Origin: Shewanella benthica
GTDB taxonomy: Bacteria; Pseudomonadota; Gammaproteobacteria; Enterobacterales; Shewanellaceae
Assembly: GCA_023284085.1 (NCBI GenBank)
Contig: JAKVHY010000003.1
Coordinates: 62,001-126,000 of the forward strand
Direction: 5' to 3'
DNA: 64,000 nucleotides
Shown here piece after piece: positions 55,087-63,545 of this stretch. The notes under the pieces are model-generated. The model saw nothing but the letters and a program-made list of their open reading frames with translations, was not told where the DNA came from and did no database searches. The stretch's first letter is position 1. Every line of letters starts with the position of its first letter. Position numbers and translations under genes: made by a program.

Positions 55087-55122
55087 AAAATGGCTAACAT
55101 GAAATCATGTTAGCCATTTTTT
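55087..55122 (-). terminator. leader terminator of the ThrRS-like gene
   Basis: A perfect 12-bp stem ATGGCTAACATG/CATGTTAGCCAT with a 4-nt loop and A/T extensions is followed on the minus strand by a U-rich run (TTTTAGTTTT). It lies about 40 nt after the leader peptide stop and 60 nt before the synthetase start, as a transcription attenuator should. Confidence 0.88.
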
Positions 55123-55165
55123 GCGTAATAAATCGGTAATTACAATGCCAACACAACAACTCTAG
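55120..55165 (-). promoter_or_regulatory. pause hairpin and antiterminator segment of the Thr attenuator
   Basis: CACATCAAC, made of the Thr and Ser codons of the leader peptide, pairs with GTTGTTGTG just after the leader stop (one mismatch) to form a 1:2 hairpin. The segment TGTTGGC next to it can instead pair with GCTAACA of the terminator's first arm (one G-U pair), the 2:3 antiterminator. A ribosome stalled at the Thr codons would favour 2:3 and read-through. Confidence 0.7.
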
Positions 55166-55209
55166 GTTGATGTGGTGGTGGTTATCTCAACTGCAATTAA
55201 TCGGTTCAT
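55162..55209 (-). CDS. threonine-rich leader peptide (15 aa)
   Basis: AGAGGAAA sits 3 nt before an ATG that opens a 15-codon frame reading MNRLIAVEITTTTST: five of the last six codons are threonine. The stop codon is followed by alternative hairpins and a terminator in front of the ThrRS-like gene. This is the layout of thrL-type attenuation peptides, so the peptide would act through ribosome stalling when charged tRNA-Thr is short. Confidence 0.85.
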   Translation of the reverse strand: MNRLIAVEITTTTST

Positions 55210-55242
55210 TACTTTCCTCTAGGGATCTAATTCGTCCTTATT

Positions 55243-55272
55243 GTTATAGCAAAGCTTAAGTCAGTAAGACAA
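55243..55272 (-). promoter_or_regulatory. promoter of the Thr attenuator leader
   Basis: On the minus strand TTGTCT (55267-55272), an 18-bp spacer and TATAAC (55243-55248) form a sigma-70 promoter 34 bp before the leader peptide ATG. Confidence 0.65.
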
Positions 55273-55409
55273 GCATTAATTTTTTATTCTTTATGAGTGG
55301 GCCTCCTAGCCCCCAAACGATCTCAGGTTACATTTGGATACAGAGTCCTGTCTGCAAGTGGAATATAGTGCTCCCACAGTCATTCGACAGATGTAATAAG
55401 GATCAAAAA

Positions 55410-56183
55410 ATGAAAAAGTTATGCTTAATTATCTCAGTAACCTTGATGTCCAGCCACGCCATGGCAGAAAACAATACCTATATCCGCAACGGTAATATTT
55501 ACAGCCACCAGGGCCAATTTTTCGCCGGTGCCGGTGTTGCTACCGGAAGCGAGTTTTATAAAGATCAGGACCACAAGACCGGTGTCTACCTGAACGGAGG
55601 CTACCACGGTGAAGACTTCAACATCGATCTGACTGGTATCAACTATCGTTTTTTCGGCGACAACGACAGCCTAGTCAATTTCAGCGCCTTTTTGGTTGCC
55701 AATCCTGGTTTCGACTCCGACGATGCCGATATTTTAACCGGCATGAAAGATCGCAAGATTAGTGGTGATTTGGGCTTAAACGCCGACATACATCTGGGGA
55801 AAGGGACCATATCGACTAAATTTCAACACGACGTTACCGGTGTTTACAAAGGCTATCAGGCCGACATCACCTATTACCACCCAATGGACCTAGGCTTTGC
55901 CTCTGTGGTGCCTTACGCCGGAGTGCACTACTTCAGCAAAGACTACGTTAACTACTACACTGGCGTATCTAGCTCGGAAGTCACCCCACAGCGTTCGGCT
56001 TATCAGGGCAGCGGTAGCTTAGCCTACAATGTGGGTTATGCCATGGTCATTCCGGTCACTAAACACTTGGACATCACACAGGCTACCGGGTACTCGCATC
56101 TGGCATCCAACATGGCTGACTCCCCTTTAGTGGATAGCAGTAACCAGTGGGTAACAACGCTAGGCGTGAGCTACAGCTTCTAA
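55410..56183 (+). CDS. MipA/OmpV family outer-membrane protein
   Basis: This is a 257-residue beta-barrel with a signal peptide (MKKLCLIISVTLMSSHAMA). It has typical MipA/OmpV strands (FFAGAGVATGSEFYKDQDHK, YYHPMDLGFASVVPYAGVHYFSKDYVNYY) and ends LGVSYSF with terminal Phe. AAGGA lies before the ATG at 55410; the frame stays open 39 codons further upstream without a signal sequence. MipA proteins are murein-scaffold or stress-related; the role here is unknown. A lipoprotein follows 20 bp later on the same strand and a second MipA lies at 59218-60090. Confidence 0.85.
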   Translation: MKKLCLIISVTLMSSHAMAENNTYIRNGNIYSHQGQFFAGAGVATGSEFYKDQDHKTGVYLNGGYHGEDFNIDLTGINYRFFGDNDSLVNFSAFLVANPGFDSDDADILTGMKDRKISGDLGLNADIHLGKGTISTKFQHDVTGVYKGYQADITYYHPMDLGFASVVPYAGVHYFSKDYVNYYTGVSSSEVTPQRSAYQGSGSLAYNVGYAMVIPVTKHLDITQATGYSHLASNMADSPLVDSSNQWVTTLGVSYSF

Positions 56184-56203
56184 TCAACTTGACGAGCCAA
56201 GAG

Positions 56204-56659
56204 ATGAAATCGATAAGAAACTTATGGGTGTGCGCTGGACTGGCCCTGATGCTGTCAGCTTGCGCAACTCCCTATAACACCGAAAAGGGCTTTTGGTCTT
56301 TCGGTAAAGGATTTGAAACCGTGCAGATTGCACCGGATGGTTGGCAGATAAGCTTTGTGGGTAATACCAACACAGATCGGGCATTAGCGCGCAAGTACAT
56401 CATGCGCAAGTCGGCAGAGTTGTGCCAACAGGCAGGTTACCCGTACTTCACCTTCACCCGTGAGCAAACCGATCGCGACTCAGTGGGCCAGTTCGGGGTG
56501 GGGGACAGCAGTAATAGTCTGCTGTGGGGCAGTTCGACCATAGATAAAGAGACCTCGGTAGTGGTTGAAGTAACTGGGCTGAGCAGCAAATCTAGCAATG
56601 CCGCTTCACGGGTGTATGACACCAACTACATCCTTAGCCATGTGAATGTCGAAGACTAA
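56204..56659 (+). CDS. small lipoprotein (CC0125/CC1285-like)
   Basis: This is a 151-residue lipoprotein with signal peptide and lipobox MLSACATPYN (Cys near residue 19). The body has ARKYIMRKSAELCQQAGYPYFTF, the pattern of the CC0125/CC1285 lipoprotein group of unknown function. The ATG at 56204, 20 bp after the MipA stop codon, has GAG upstream; the frame continues into the MipA gene but has no other suitable start. It is likely in one operon with the MipA gene and ends in a good terminator. Confidence 0.75.
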   Translation: MKSIRNLWVCAGLALMLSACATPYNTEKGFWSFGKGFETVQIAPDGWQISFVGNTNTDRALARKYIMRKSAELCQQAGYPYFTFTREQTDRDSVGQFGVGDSSNSLLWGSSTIDKETSVVVEVTGLSSKSSNAASRVYDTNYILSHVNVED

Positions 56660-56675
56660 TTTTCAGTACCAAGCT

Positions 56676-56699
56676 GCGCCTGTCACTGTTGACAGGCGC
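56676..56699 (+). terminator. terminator after MipA-lipoprotein operon
   Basis: GCGCCTGTCA/TGACAGGCGC with a 4-nt loop lies 16 bp after the lipoprotein stop codon; the T-run after it is weak (CCTTCAC). Confidence 0.7.
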
Positions 56700-56734
56700 C
56701 CTTCACATTATCCCTTCTCGTGATTTGGCGAAAA

Positions 56735-56814
56735 ATTAATACTCTCATCAATGCGCCTTGAATTGAAAAGCCTGAATGGCTCTGAACTGATAACCTATTT
56801 AGTGGGACTGGTTA
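56735..56814. mobile_element. decayed relative of the 264-bp MITE
   Basis: A 15-bp exact match TCATCAATGCGCCTT (56745-56759; inverted copy in the MITE at 52906-52920) continues with AATTGAAAA...CTGA...CTCTGAACTGA, and the far end TAACCAGTCCCACTAA (read on the minus strand) is a diverged form of the MITE end TACCATTCCATATAA. The last bases fall inside the 3' end of the sensor kinase gene and include its stop codon. Confidence 0.7.
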
Positions 56815-58115
56815 TCAGTTGCTTGCGAGAACGACTTAAACTTTAATGACATGCGGGCACCACCTAATTCTGGAGCTCGGCCAATACGTAATGTTGACCC
56901 CATCCAAGCGCCGATGCGATCGACTATGGCCAGGCCCATGCCGTGACCGGCATTGTCTCGGCTTTGCTGACCTCGCACAAAGGGCTTTATCACCTGGGCT
57001 ACTTCCTGAGCATCGATACCTTGGCCATCGTCGTCGACATGTATCCATACTACGTCGTCTTCAATAGCCACTGTCAGCTTAATCTGTGAGTGGCCAAACC
57101 GCTGGGCATTACTGAGGAGATTATTTACCTGCATAGATAAGTATTTTGGATCTGTGCTGACAGTCAGTCGTTTCGGAAATGGCACGTAGTCGACTGGGTG
57201 AGATGGCTCGAGCTGGCCTAGCAGTTTTTCCTGCAACCAGGCATTCAGTTCAATGGATTGCCAATCCGGCTGGATATTGGCCTGATCCAGGCGGGCATAA
57301 CTGAGTAGAGTCATCACTAACTCTTCCATGGCGTCCAGATCTCGATTCAGTCGTTGGAAGTACTTCCCCCGCAGCTGTTCACTCTGAGTTTCCTCCAGAG
57401 CCTCGATGCCAAATCTTAGTCGCGCAATCGGTGTTTTCAGATCATGGGATACCGCTCGGCTGAGTAGTTTGTTGTCATCCAGTAACTGCTGAATGCGATC
57501 CGCCATGCGGTTGAATTCAGTTTCAATGGAACCTATGTAAGAAGTCTTACTAACCGTAATTCGCTGCTGTAATTCTCCTATGCCAAATGCCCGAGTCGCC
57601 TTGCTTAGGTTCACCAGCCGTCGGATTAGAGGGGACACCCATACCAGTAAAATCACTACCACGCCAACATAGAAGAGTATGGTATACAGCCTATTCAGGC
57701 TCCAACTGGCAGCAGCTGGTGTCATTAGCTTGGTATTTATGTTCAGTATTTGACCTGTGTTGGGCATTTGGTAATGCAGGGAGATCCCTTCGTCGGATTC
57801 GAGTAGCAAGGCGGACTCAGTATCGAATTGTGCTTTCAAGGGGGCAGGCAAGCCGAACTCAGCCTCGGTTACCAAGGATAACTGCTCGGAATTTTGTCGA
57901 TTCCAGTTGTCAATGAAGGGATCACTGCGGGCGGTGTCGTTATCCAGACTCTGGGCCAGTGCACTGCCCATGAGTTTCAGTGCAATGAGACGGTTGGCTA
58001 CGCTGGGAGTCTCTGTATCAGGGTTCTGAAGGGCGGCAAATTCGCTGATCGACCATCCCAGGCTAGCGATGGTGGTTAGCACCACTAGCACCAGAGAGGC
58101 AATCAACTTTCTCAT
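56799..58115 (-). CDS. sensor histidine kinase of the MipA cluster
   Basis: This 438-residue inner-membrane kinase has TM1 (about 5-22), a periplasmic sensor (about 25-135), TM2 (about 140-162) and HAMP, then H box AVSHDLKTPIARLRF, N box VNNLLSNAQRFGHSQ and G box GHGMGLAIVDRI. It forms a pair with the response regulator at 58112, the genes overlapping by 4 bp. Order mipA, DUF3019, regulator, kinase on one strand suggests one operon. The stimulus is unknown, possibly envelope stress or an antimicrobial peptide. Its last codons and stop appear to come from a MITE end. Confidence 0.9.
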   Translation of the reverse strand: MRKLIASLVLVVLTTIASLGWSISEFAALQNPDTETPSVANRLIALKLMGSALAQSLDNDTARSDPFIDNWNRQNSEQLSLVTEAEFGLPAPLKAQFDTESALLLESDEGISLHYQMPNTGQILNINTKLMTPAAASWSLNRLYTILFYVGVVVILLVWVSPLIRRLVNLSKATRAFGIGELQQRITVSKTSYIGSIETEFNRMADRIQQLLDDNKLLSRAVSHDLKTPIARLRFGIEALEETQSEQLRGKYFQRLNRDLDAMEELVMTLLSYARLDQANIQPDWQSIELNAWLQEKLLGQLEPSHPVDYVPFPKRLTVSTDPKYLSMQVNNLLSNAQRFGHSQIKLTVAIEDDVVWIHVDDDGQGIDAQEVAQVIKPFVRGQQSRDNAGHGMGLAIVDRIGAWMGSTLRIGRAPELGGARMSLKFKSFSQATDNQSH

Positions 58116-58816
58116 GACGCTGGCTCACTGTCATCGCGACAGAAAAGGTATCCTTTGCCACGGACTGTTTTGACTTTATAAGCTTGGCTCTGGGCTTCCT
58201 GCAGTTTCTTACGCAGGCGCGAGATGCGGATATCTATTGAGCGGTCCAGACCGTCGTATTCGATCCCCCTCAGCTGGGACACCAGTTCGATGCGACTGAC
58301 TATGGTGCCCGCCTTTAATGCCAACTGCCACAATACATCGAACTCATTGGCGTTCAAGCCCACCGACTGCTGGTCAATGGTGACCGATTTGGCGGTCGCG
58401 TTTAGCACAAGCGAGCCAAATACCAGTTGTTGTTTAACTTCTTCGTCACTGGCGCGGCGTAACAAGGCTTTGATGCGCGCCAGTAACACCCGTGGACGAA
58501 TTGGCTTGGTGAGGTAATCATCGGCGCCAACCTCCAGTCCCTGAATCTCGTCCCCGTCTTCGCTGCAGGCAGTCATAAACAGGATCGGTTTGGAATAAAA
58601 CTCCCTCGCTTCCTTACACACATCGAACCCGTTTTTCACCGGTATCATCACGTCAAGTAGCACCAGATCCGGCTGCTCTTCGGCGATCATCTCCAGCGCA
58701 TAGTCACCTTGGCTCGCCAGTGTTACCCCGTAGCCGTGGTCCAGTAAATAGTCACAAATCCATTCCGCTAGCGAGGCATCGTCTTCCACCACTAATATCT
58801 GCTTTATAACTGGCAT
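58112..58816 (-). CDS. OmpR-family response regulator of the MipA cluster
   Basis: This is a 234-residue regulator with a receiver (VVEDDASL, LVLLDVMIP with the phospho-Asp near residue 55, TACSEDGDEI, LTKPIRP) and an OmpR winged helix (LNANEFDVLWQL, RSIDIRISRLRKKL, VRGKGYLF). It overlaps the kinase gene by 4 bp and lies 2 bp after DUF3019. It probably controls its own cluster. It is close in sequence to the second regulator at 63538, which shares the LTKPIRP signature. Confidence 0.92.
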   Translation of the reverse strand: MPVIKQILVVEDDASLAEWICDYLLDHGYGVTLASQGDYALEMIAEEQPDLVLLDVMIPVKNGFDVCKEAREFYSKPILFMTACSEDGDEIQGLEVGADDYLTKPIRPRVLLARIKALLRRASDEEVKQQLVFGSLVLNATAKSVTIDQQSVGLNANEFDVLWQLALKAGTIVSRIELVSQLRGIEYDGLDRSIDIRISRLRKKLQEAQSQAYKVKTVRGKGYLFCRDDSEPAS

Positions 58817-58818
58817 GT

Positions 58819-59208
58819 TTAGAATAATCTCCAGCCGGATCCACTCTGTTTAGGGGCCTTATAAACCCAAGTGACCACTACTTTGAGCTGTGCCAGTGGC
58901 TGAACTTTGCCATCGTGGATCAGACTAAAGCTGGTGGTCTTGTTCCCTTCAAAACTATATTGGTACTGCTGCACGGCTTTGCCATTCCAGCATGTCAGTT
59001 TGCGATGCTCCTGAGTCAGTACCAGACAATACTGGCCGCTCTCAGGTGTCTGCCAACGAAACAGTACATCTTGATAGCAAGTCTGGCCTTTGTGCAAGGC
59101 GATGCATCGTTCGGGGGTTGCAGTAAAGGCTATTGAATGGTCCTGACTCCAGGCTGTCATAGGACTCGCTAACAGTGCCAAAGCCAACCATTGATTGAAT
59201 TTGTTCAT
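58819..59208 (-). CDS. DUF3019 secreted protein
   Basis: This is a 129-residue protein with signal peptide (MNKFNQWLALALLASPMTAW, cleaved near SQD). The mature part has two cysteines in CIALHKGQTCYQDV and more in GQYCLVLTQEHRKLTCWNG, a pattern seen in the DUF3019 family of unknown function. It is translated from an ATG just past the MipA stop codon with AGGTGG upstream, and lies 2 bp before the response regulator: a tight operon. A role as accessory of the two-component system is inferred from position. Confidence 0.8.
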   Translation of the reverse strand: MNKFNQWLALALLASPMTAWSQDHSIAFTATPERCIALHKGQTCYQDVLFRWQTPESGQYCLVLTQEHRKLTCWNGKAVQQYQYSFEGNKTTSFSLIHDGKVQPLAQLKVVVTWVYKAPKQSGSGWRLF

Positions 59209-59217
59209 GCCGCCCAC

Positions 59218-60090
59218 CTAAAACACATAACTGATAGAGGCGTTAAAGAACGACACATAGCCAGTTTGGTTAAAGGGGCTGTCAGTCACTTCATTAGACA
59301 GCACGTTGAGGCGATACATGGTCCGGAATACGAAACTCTCACTCAGAGGATAAGCCACTCCCAATTCCATGCCGTAACTAAAGGAACTGCCTGGCCGATA
59401 TTCGGGGAATTGCTCAGTAGCTTCCTCGTCGCTGACGCCAAAACGGTGGCGATTCAACGTGGCTGATGAGTACTCAATACTAGCTAGTGCGTGGAAATTC
59501 CAATTGCGGACCTGCCAGGATGTCCCCAACCGTGCGGTGCTCATGATCCCCTGGCCATCGAAGTAATCGCTCACCAAGCGGTATTGGAAAACATAGCGGT
59601 CCCCCCAATAGCGGGTGGCGCGGAAACCCGCTCCTATGTAGAGGGATTCCTCCGACATCAGGTAGGCGTTGCGGCCGGCTTCATCAAGCATACTGGGGTC
59701 TATATCTTCAGGACGGCTCCAGGAGGTTTGCAGGTTGGCTAGCAGTAGATCTAAGGACCAGTTTTCCGAGTTCCAGAAGTTAAATCCCAGATTAACTCCA
59801 TCCTGAGATTGGTGGATCATCTCCACAAACAAGCCTTTGTACTGGTACATACCACTGATCAACAGCGTCGGTTGCACAGCTTGATGACTCGTTTGTCGAA
59901 TATCGACCTTATTGACGCCATAAACGCTGGCACCAAGTTCAAAGTAACCGCCATCGGCAAGGCGATTCTCTACACCACCGCCGACACTGCTGGCAATATC
60001 CGACGCCGCTGTAATTCCAGGAATCATCATCAAGGTCAACAGAATTGCCCGAATAATACGCACGCTCATTTTATTCACATTATTGCTCAT
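59218..60090 (-). CDS. second MipA/OmpV family outer-membrane protein
   Basis: This is a 290-residue beta-barrel with signal peptide (hydrophobic about 12-27, cleaved near TAASD). It contains GVENRLADGGYFELGASVYG, YVFQYRLVSDYFDGQG and a final SYVF with terminal Phe. It is first gene of an operon mipA-DUF3019-regulator-kinase. A start 7 codons later (MSVRIIR) is also possible. It differs from the MipA at 55410 in length and sequence. Confidence 0.88.
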   Translation of the reverse strand: MSNNVNKMSVRIIRAILLTLMMIPGITAASDIASSVGGGVENRLADGGYFELGASVYGVNKVDIRQTSHQAVQPTLLISGMYQYKGLFVEMIHQSQDGVNLGFNFWNSENWSLDLLLANLQTSWSRPEDIDPSMLDEAGRNAYLMSEESLYIGAGFRATRYWGDRYVFQYRLVSDYFDGQGIMSTARLGTSWQVRNWNFHALASIEYSSATLNRHRFGVSDEEATEQFPEYRPGSSFSYGMELGVAYPLSESFVFRTMYRLNVLSNEVTDSPFNQTGYVSFFNASISYVF

Positions 60091-60760
60091 TTTATTCTTC
60101 TAACTGTGGTTGTTGAGTACCGCACTTTCTTCCTACAGCCTTGACAGCTAACGCTCAAACTTAGGCGAACACCCAGATAAGTTTTTACAACCAAACAATA
60201 AGCGCACATCTTGTTATTAAATTCGATCTGACTAGTAAAACTAATGGAATACACTGGTTTGGATGATGTTAGGTGGGCTAGATTAATGTCTAATTATACA
60301 ATGAATTATCATTCACAATGAAGCCTTGATATTCACAAGATACTAGCATATTAACGGCATCGGTTACATCTGTGTCGCGAACATCCTATGTCAATCATTA
60401 AGCCAGTATCAGAACCGGTAAAACATGTTTTTTTGCTTTGTCTGAGTGCTGGGTAACTTGGTGCTTTCCCTGCTTGTTTATTCGTATTTAATCAGTCGGT
60501 TACAGAAAGTCATGAGTCGAGCATTTTCTTATGCCTAGTGGGTATAAAGAAGCATTCAGAATTTGAATTCTCCTTGAGATCAGAACCTTGTTACTGCTCC
60601 TGCTTACATACGCTTACTGAATACCAATCCCAGAATTGAGAAGCTAGCCATAGATCGAATCAGAACCCAAATAATGAAGCTCGTATTTAACATGTAAGTA
60701 CAGGTAAGAGCTGATTGGATTGGTACCGTAACTAGCCACTTTTTAAAGAAAGGGATCTGT
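60091..60760. other. intergenic region, no gene seen
   Basis: This 670-bp AT-rich region has no convincing open frame. It holds the promoter of the mipA operon and, near its right end, the small inverted-repeat element at 60622-60725. Confidence 0.5.
60622..60725. repeat. 104-bp inverted-repeat element with TACCAATCC ends
   Basis: TACCAATCC at 60622-60630 and GGATTGGTA at 60717-60725 are perfect 9-bp inverted ends of a 104-bp non-coding piece. The ends differ by one base from those of the 264-bp MITE. No clear target duplication is seen. Confidence 0.5.
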
Positions 60761-61261
60761 ATGAATGTCACTGGAATAACTGCTCAGGGCGCCGCGATTG
60801 GCGCAGATCTATCGAGTGTATCGGTCAAGGCGAGCGCGAGCAGTGTAGCAAGTGCAAGCAATAGCCAGCCAATAAATAGTCAGAAAACAGAAGGGAAGAG
60901 CAAGGAGCCCGAGGCTGCAGCTGTTACTTCTTCGGCGGCTAATAAGGACTCGGCGAGTGACGTCGTGTCGATATCTAAGGAGGGGCAAGCCGCATTGTCA
61001 AAGGCGCTGGGAAGTAAATTGCACGGTCAAACAGACAGCGCAGGTTCGGCGTCGGGCAGTGCTAAGTCCTCGAGCGGGCAACAGCTGGAACGTTTGCAGA
61101 CAAAATTGAAAGTGACCAAGGAGCTGTTGAAGGAGTCTGTTAGAGACAGGAGCGATTCAGGTAAAGATAAAAGCAAGGAACTCCAGCTACAAGTGGCCCA
61201 ATTGACCATTCAACTTTCCGAGCTGACTAAAAAGCTAACTCCCCAAGTGAAAAATCCATAG
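60761..61261 (+). CDS. Ser/Ala-rich protein of unknown function
   Basis: This 166-residue protein has no signal peptide or membrane helix. The first 110 residues are rich in Ser, Ala and Lys and look disordered, with SDVVSISKEGQAALSKALG in the middle. The C-terminal part (about 105-160) is a predicted coiled coil (LERLQTKLKVTKELLKESVR, LQLQVAQLTIQLSELTKKL). AAAGGGA lies before the ATG. The DVVSIS motif followed by a coiled coil resembles flagellar or secretion-associated small proteins only loosely; I do not assign a function. Confidence 0.65.
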   Translation: MNVTGITAQGAAIGADLSSVSVKASASSVASASNSQPINSQKTEGKSKEPEAAAVTSSAANKDSASDVVSISKEGQAALSKALGSKLHGQTDSAGSASGSAKSSSGQQLERLQTKLKVTKELLKESVRDRSDSGKDKSKELQLQVAQLTIQLSELTKKLTPQVKNP

Positions 61262-61369
61262 TTACAGTCATATTGCTTGAAAGAGGACGATTTATTTTTC
61301 GCAGTATGTTTCTATAGTTATTGATGCATAGGCAATAGAAATTTTCATGCTGGAGAAGGAATTAATTAT

Positions 61370-62122
61370 ATGTTGGAAAAGGGATTTTCAGAATTAATAT
61401 GCGGATTGTTTGTCACAACTTTATGTTTGGGTAGCTTTCTCGTTAATGCTGATGAGGCTATTTCAAGTGTATCGAATCAATATTGGATTGGTAAATTGAC
61501 TTCAGGGAAAGCCTATTCTGGAGGTGAAACAAGCTCTTTAGGTGTTGCTTGGCGTACTGGATACGGCGAATATTTTATCAGCCCGGTAGAGTTAATAGGC
61601 AGCGACTTTACATCCGCTGGGATGAGATTTATTGGTGATAAGGTTATCTCATACCCAAAATCAATCGTGTTAGGTGATGCTCAAGTTGTTCAAGCAGGTA
61701 CCATTCTTAGTATTAACGCTCAACGAAAAAGTAAACCATGTTATGAATCTGAGGGCTCTTTTGCAGAAGAATCTTTATGTGATGCAAGTCCAGATATGCT
61801 ACTGGGGGATTTAACCCTAATATCGGCATCTAAAGCACCGGATATAAGGTTACCTTTTAACGTTACAGATAATAGGGGTTATGAAACTCGTATCAGTGAA
61901 AGTGGGGTTATAGCATTCTGTGATGGCGTTATTTGCGCAGAAATTGGGACTTTTAATAAAGAGGTGCTCATAGATGGAACGACTGAATTTACTGATAATC
62001 AAGGTTTTATACATGTCTTTAATAGTTCAGTAGGCTGCTTCGCCGTTATAGTTCTAGGTTTCGATGAAAAGAGCCCTCCGCTTATTAATGCACTTAATTT
62101 TGAATGTGGCAGTGAGTCTTAA
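61370..62122 (+). CDS. secreted protein of unknown function
   Basis: This is a 250-residue protein with a signal peptide (hydrophobic about 10-25, cleaved near VNA). Six cysteines in the mature part (KPCYESEGSF, SLCDASP, AFCDGVICAEIG, VGCFAV, FECGS) suggest disulfides. No family is recognised. The base composition is AT-richer than neighbours. GAAGGAA lies about 15 nt before the ATG. It is convergent with the sensor kinase at 62151. Confidence 0.6.
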   Translation: MLEKGFSELICGLFVTTLCLGSFLVNADEAISSVSNQYWIGKLTSGKAYSGGETSSLGVAWRTGYGEYFISPVELIGSDFTSAGMRFIGDKVISYPKSIVLGDAQVVQAGTILSINAQRKSKPCYESEGSFAEESLCDASPDMLLGDLTLISASKAPDIRLPFNVTDNRGYETRISESGVIAFCDGVICAEIGTFNKEVLIDGTTEFTDNQGFIHVFNSSVGCFAVIVLGFDEKSPPLINALNFECGSES

Positions 62123-62150
62123 TTGTTCCACTCAACGCCGAAAGATAGGG

Positions 62151-63545
62151 CTAGTTAGTCCCCCTAGGTAACTTACAGCTGAAACTGGCACCGCCATCAG
62201 GGTTTCGGCTCACGTTTAACTCTCCGGACATACGTTTAGTCGCAGCCTTGGCGATAGCTAGGCCCAGGCCTAAACCGCCGGTTTGTTGATTTCGGCTCTT
62301 GTCTAAGCGGGAGAAGGGGATAAAGATGGTGTCGAAATCCTCTTTCGCTATACCCGGGCCATCATCTGCCACTGTGATGATGAGCTGTGTGTCGGCTTGA
62401 TTCACTTCCTTAATTTCAACACCGATGATGACGGTGGACTTGGCATATCTGATGGCATTCTTAACTAAGTTATCGAACATTAATCTGAGATAGGCAGGGT
62501 CGCACTCCATCTCTTGTTGATGACAATAGAGGATAACTTTCTTGGTCTTATCCTGATTCAACTGGGCTATACGCTCGTCTAAATAGGGTCCGAGTTTAAT
62601 GACTTGCTTGCTTATGGATTTGTCTTCACTGGTTGCGGCATTGAGTTTAGAGAAAGTCAGCACTTGTTTGGTGAGCTCATCGATATCATCTATGTAGGTA
62701 TCTATGTTATCGAGCAAAGCAACTTGTTGTGGCTGAGTGCTGCTCTTTCGTAACAGCCCAGTGGCTAGCTGTATGCGGCTCAGAGGAGTACGCATCTCAT
62801 GGGGGACGGCTTGGGCGAATATCTGATTCTCTTTCACTGTTTCGGTAATTGATTCGGCCATCTGATTAAAGCTAGTCGCCAGAGAGCTCACGGGCTCAGA
62901 TAACTTGGTAGAGGCGCGCACCATAAGCTTGCCGCGACCAAATTTATCATTGGTGTCGATAAGCTGGTTAATCTGTTTCTGTAACTGGCGGATAGGAAAA
63001 TAGAGGGGGGCACTTATCGCCAATATGGCTACAAACAGCAGTATCACTGGGAGTATGTCTTCCGGATGTTGCTGCCATAAGATGGCTAAGTTTTGCAGCT
63101 TGATTTCATCGTCGACCTCAGTGTGTGCGCCATCAGCAAAGTGATATTGGTCGCTGATGAGTATCGCACCTTTAGTGCTAGCCATGGGGTAAACGGCTAA
63201 CAGCCTTTCATCATCGAGGTGATAGATTAAGCTGTTATCACCGGTATATAAGTACTCACATATATTACATTCTGGAGCGCCATCCCATGTCTCTTGCCAT
63301 TTTATATCGAAAGTAAGCAGTGTTTTTGGCAGGGACTGAATATATTTTTCTGGATCAACATGATTGTTTTCCAAAGCAACAGAAATTTCATTGAAAATGT
63401 AATCGGTATCGGCACTAAAATCTAGCAAATTGCTTTGTTCCAGAGCTTCATAACTAAATGATAAAGTGATAAATACGCTGCCGCCCAGAGCGAGTATTAT
63501 CCCCAGATAGAGGCGGGCGAATAGTGGAGGAATAAATTTAGCCAT
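62151..63545 (-). CDS. sensor histidine kinase with CxxC in the periplasmic sensor
   Basis: This is a 464-residue inner-membrane kinase: TM1 (about 10-30), periplasmic domain (about 31-160) with APECNICEYL (a CxxC that could bind metal or form a disulfide), TM2 (about 161-180), HAMP, then H box AVPHEMRTPLSRIQL, N box LMFDNLVKNAIRYA, and G boxes DDGPGIA and GLGLGLAIAKA. The gene overlaps the response regulator at 63538 by 8 bp, so they form a pair of the CpxA/RstB type. The stimulus is unknown. Confidence 0.9.
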   Translation of the reverse strand: MAKFIPPLFARLYLGIILALGGSVFITLSFSYEALEQSNLLDFSADTDYIFNEISVALENNHVDPEKYIQSLPKTLLTFDIKWQETWDGAPECNICEYLYTGDNSLIYHLDDERLLAVYPMASTKGAILISDQYHFADGAHTEVDDEIKLQNLAILWQQHPEDILPVILLFVAILAISAPLYFPIRQLQKQINQLIDTNDKFGRGKLMVRASTKLSEPVSSLATSFNQMAESITETVKENQIFAQAVPHEMRTPLSRIQLATGLLRKSSTQPQQVALLDNIDTYIDDIDELTKQVLTFSKLNAATSEDKSISKQVIKLGPYLDERIAQLNQDKTKKVILYCHQQEMECDPAYLRLMFDNLVKNAIRYAKSTVIIGVEIKEVNQADTQLIITVADDGPGIAKEDFDTIFIPFSRLDKSRNQQTGGLGLGLAIAKAATKRMSGELNVSRNPDGGASFSCKLPRGTN

